Origin: JAKFVC01 sp040386595
GTDB taxonomy: Bacteria > Planctomycetota > Planctomycetia > Planctomycetales > Planctomycetaceae
Assembly (NCBI GenBank): GCA_040386595.1
Contig: JAZKFE010000389.1
Location: forward strand, 1 to 6,382
Reading direction: 5' to 3'
Length of the DNA stretch: 6,382 nucleotides
Made by a program: the position numbers and the translations under genes. Each line of letters starts with the position of its first letter. Within the stretch, counting starts at the first letter, position 1. Of this stretch, positions 5,689 through 6,382 are shown one piece after another. The notes below the pieces were generated by a model. It made no database searches and was not told the origin of the DNA. It saw nothing but the letters and a program-made list of their open reading frames with translations.

Positions 5689-6382
5689 ATGACTCAATTA
5701 AACTTCTGCGGTTGGCGCCCCGTCTTCACACGCGTGCTCTTGTGTGGAGCGATCATTTGGCAGATGGCCACCTGGGGCGTGGCCGATGACAAGGGAGACA
5801 AGCAACGGGGAGCCAGCTCACGACGCAACGAGCCAGCACCACGCGTCGAGAGAAGTCCGCCCGCCCGAGTTGCGAATCCCCCCAGAGCGGCGAGCGAACC
5901 GAATCGGAATCGTTCGAATTTCAGTGCCCCGCAACAGCCCAAGTTGGAGGGGGCGGGAGCGGGCCAGCGGTTCCAGCCCAGCTTCGGCCGTGAGCCGGTG
6001 CGAGTGAAACTGCAGCCCACCAAGATCGACACTCCCCCGTCCACAGTCAACTTGCCCACCGGTGCGATCCAGTTGGAAGGCCGCCCCACGCGGCAGCCCC
6101 GAGCGACCGATTCTCAAGGGCAGGGCCAGGTCAAACCACAAGGCTCCCCGCAGCAACTCGCTTTCCTGCCCGAAAAAGGGGACAAGGGCCCCAAAGGGGG
6201 CTCCGCACCCAAATCACCAGCCATCGAAAAACCGGTCAAAATCCAGGAAACCCCCAGGGTTCCGCAGATCCGGCAGCGAGAACAGTCCAATCCTGCGCCC
6301 CAGATCAAGCCTCAATTGAAGGTGAAAATCGAAGACCGCCCGAACACCGGGCGGCCGGGAAACCCTGCGGGCCCCGTCATCA
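5689..6382 (+). CDS. secreted proline-rich, basic low-complexity protein (5' part, runs off the window)
   Basis: From the ATG at 5689 the frame stays open for 231 codons to the last base, so the C-terminus is missing. Residues 1-32 look like a Sec signal peptide: Arg10 and Arg15, a hydrophobic core VLLCGAIIW (16-24), and a probable cleavage after GVA (30-32) before DDKGDK. The remaining visible part (33-231) is rich in Pro, Arg, Lys, Gln, Gly and Ser and poor in aromatic residues, so it is predicted disordered, basic and exported. Examples are the segments PKLEGAGAGQRFQP (84-97), VKLQPTKIDTPP (107-118) and LPEKGDKGPKGGS (160-172). I do not recognise a domain. A folded domain or membrane anchor may follow beyond the window. 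Many other frames are open here, but only this one has a strong ribosome site, a signal peptide and no stop. It could be a cell-surface linker, a matrix component or the stalk of a larger secreted protein. Confidence 0.75.
   Translation, partial: MTQLNFCGWRPVFTRVLLCGAIIWQMATWGVADDKGDKQRGASSRRNEPAPRVERSPPARVANPPRAASEPNRNRSNFSAPQQPKLEGAGAGQRFQPSFGREPVRVKLQPTKIDTPPSTVNLPTGAIQLEGRPTRQPRATDSQGQGQVKPQGSPQQLAFLPEKGDKGPKGGSAPKSPAIEKPVKIQETPRVPQIRQREQSNPAPQIKPQLKVKIEDRPNTGRPGNPAGPVI

Noticed and set aside
1..6382. CRISPR array, defence island or mobile-element integration
   Set aside because: No regularly spaced direct repeats, no cas-like, transposase or integrase gene, and no target-site duplications were seen.

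Overview
The window carries five protein genes on alternating strands, none forming an operon. In order they are rarA (minus), a small standalone sugar-binding-fold protein (minus), fabH (plus), a polymerase-beta-type nucleotidyltransferase (minus), and the 5' part of a secreted proline-rich protein (plus). The last runs off the right edge without a stop codon. Base composition is moderately GC-rich, three of the intergenic regions exceed 400 bases, and two of the five starts are GTG. Together with the free-standing glycoside-hydrolase-2-type domain and the unlinked fabH with a long N-terminal extension, this suggests a planctomycete. That is an inference from gene style, not from a marker gene.

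Positions 1-1390 hold rarA, the clamp-loader-like AAA+ ATPase that acts at stalled replication forks. Positions 1391-1831 have no convincing gene. Positions 1832-2248 encode the 138-residue jelly-roll protein. Positions 2249-2802 form a divergent regulatory region between that gene and fabH, with a clean 8-bp hairpin and a 10-bp palindrome on the fabH side. fabH (2803-3963) has the complete Cys-His-Asn catalytic set of ketoacyl-ACP synthase III, but with roughly 60 extra N-terminal residues.

fabH and the nucleotidyltransferase gene converge on a 139-bp gap. It is filled by a 21-bp perfect inverted repeat whose arms are themselves hairpins, one of them preceded by GTAG. This is the architecture of a REP doublet (BIME) mobilised by REP-associated tyrosine transposases. 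A second GC-rich hairpin next to it may terminate the nucleotidyltransferase transcript. Positions 5162-5688 are a second divergent intergenic region with a nested inverted repeat upstream of the secreted-protein gene.

The genes do not form an obvious pathway: DNA repair, fatty-acid initiation, a probable nucleotidyl transfer enzyme and an exported disordered protein look like independent chromosomal genes. I see no CRISPR array, tRNA, rRNA, insertion-sequence transposase or recognisable defence system. The most distinctive signals are the GTAG-hairpin doublet and the N-terminal extension of FabH. The other two are the stand-alone GH2-type domain and the low-complexity exported protein.
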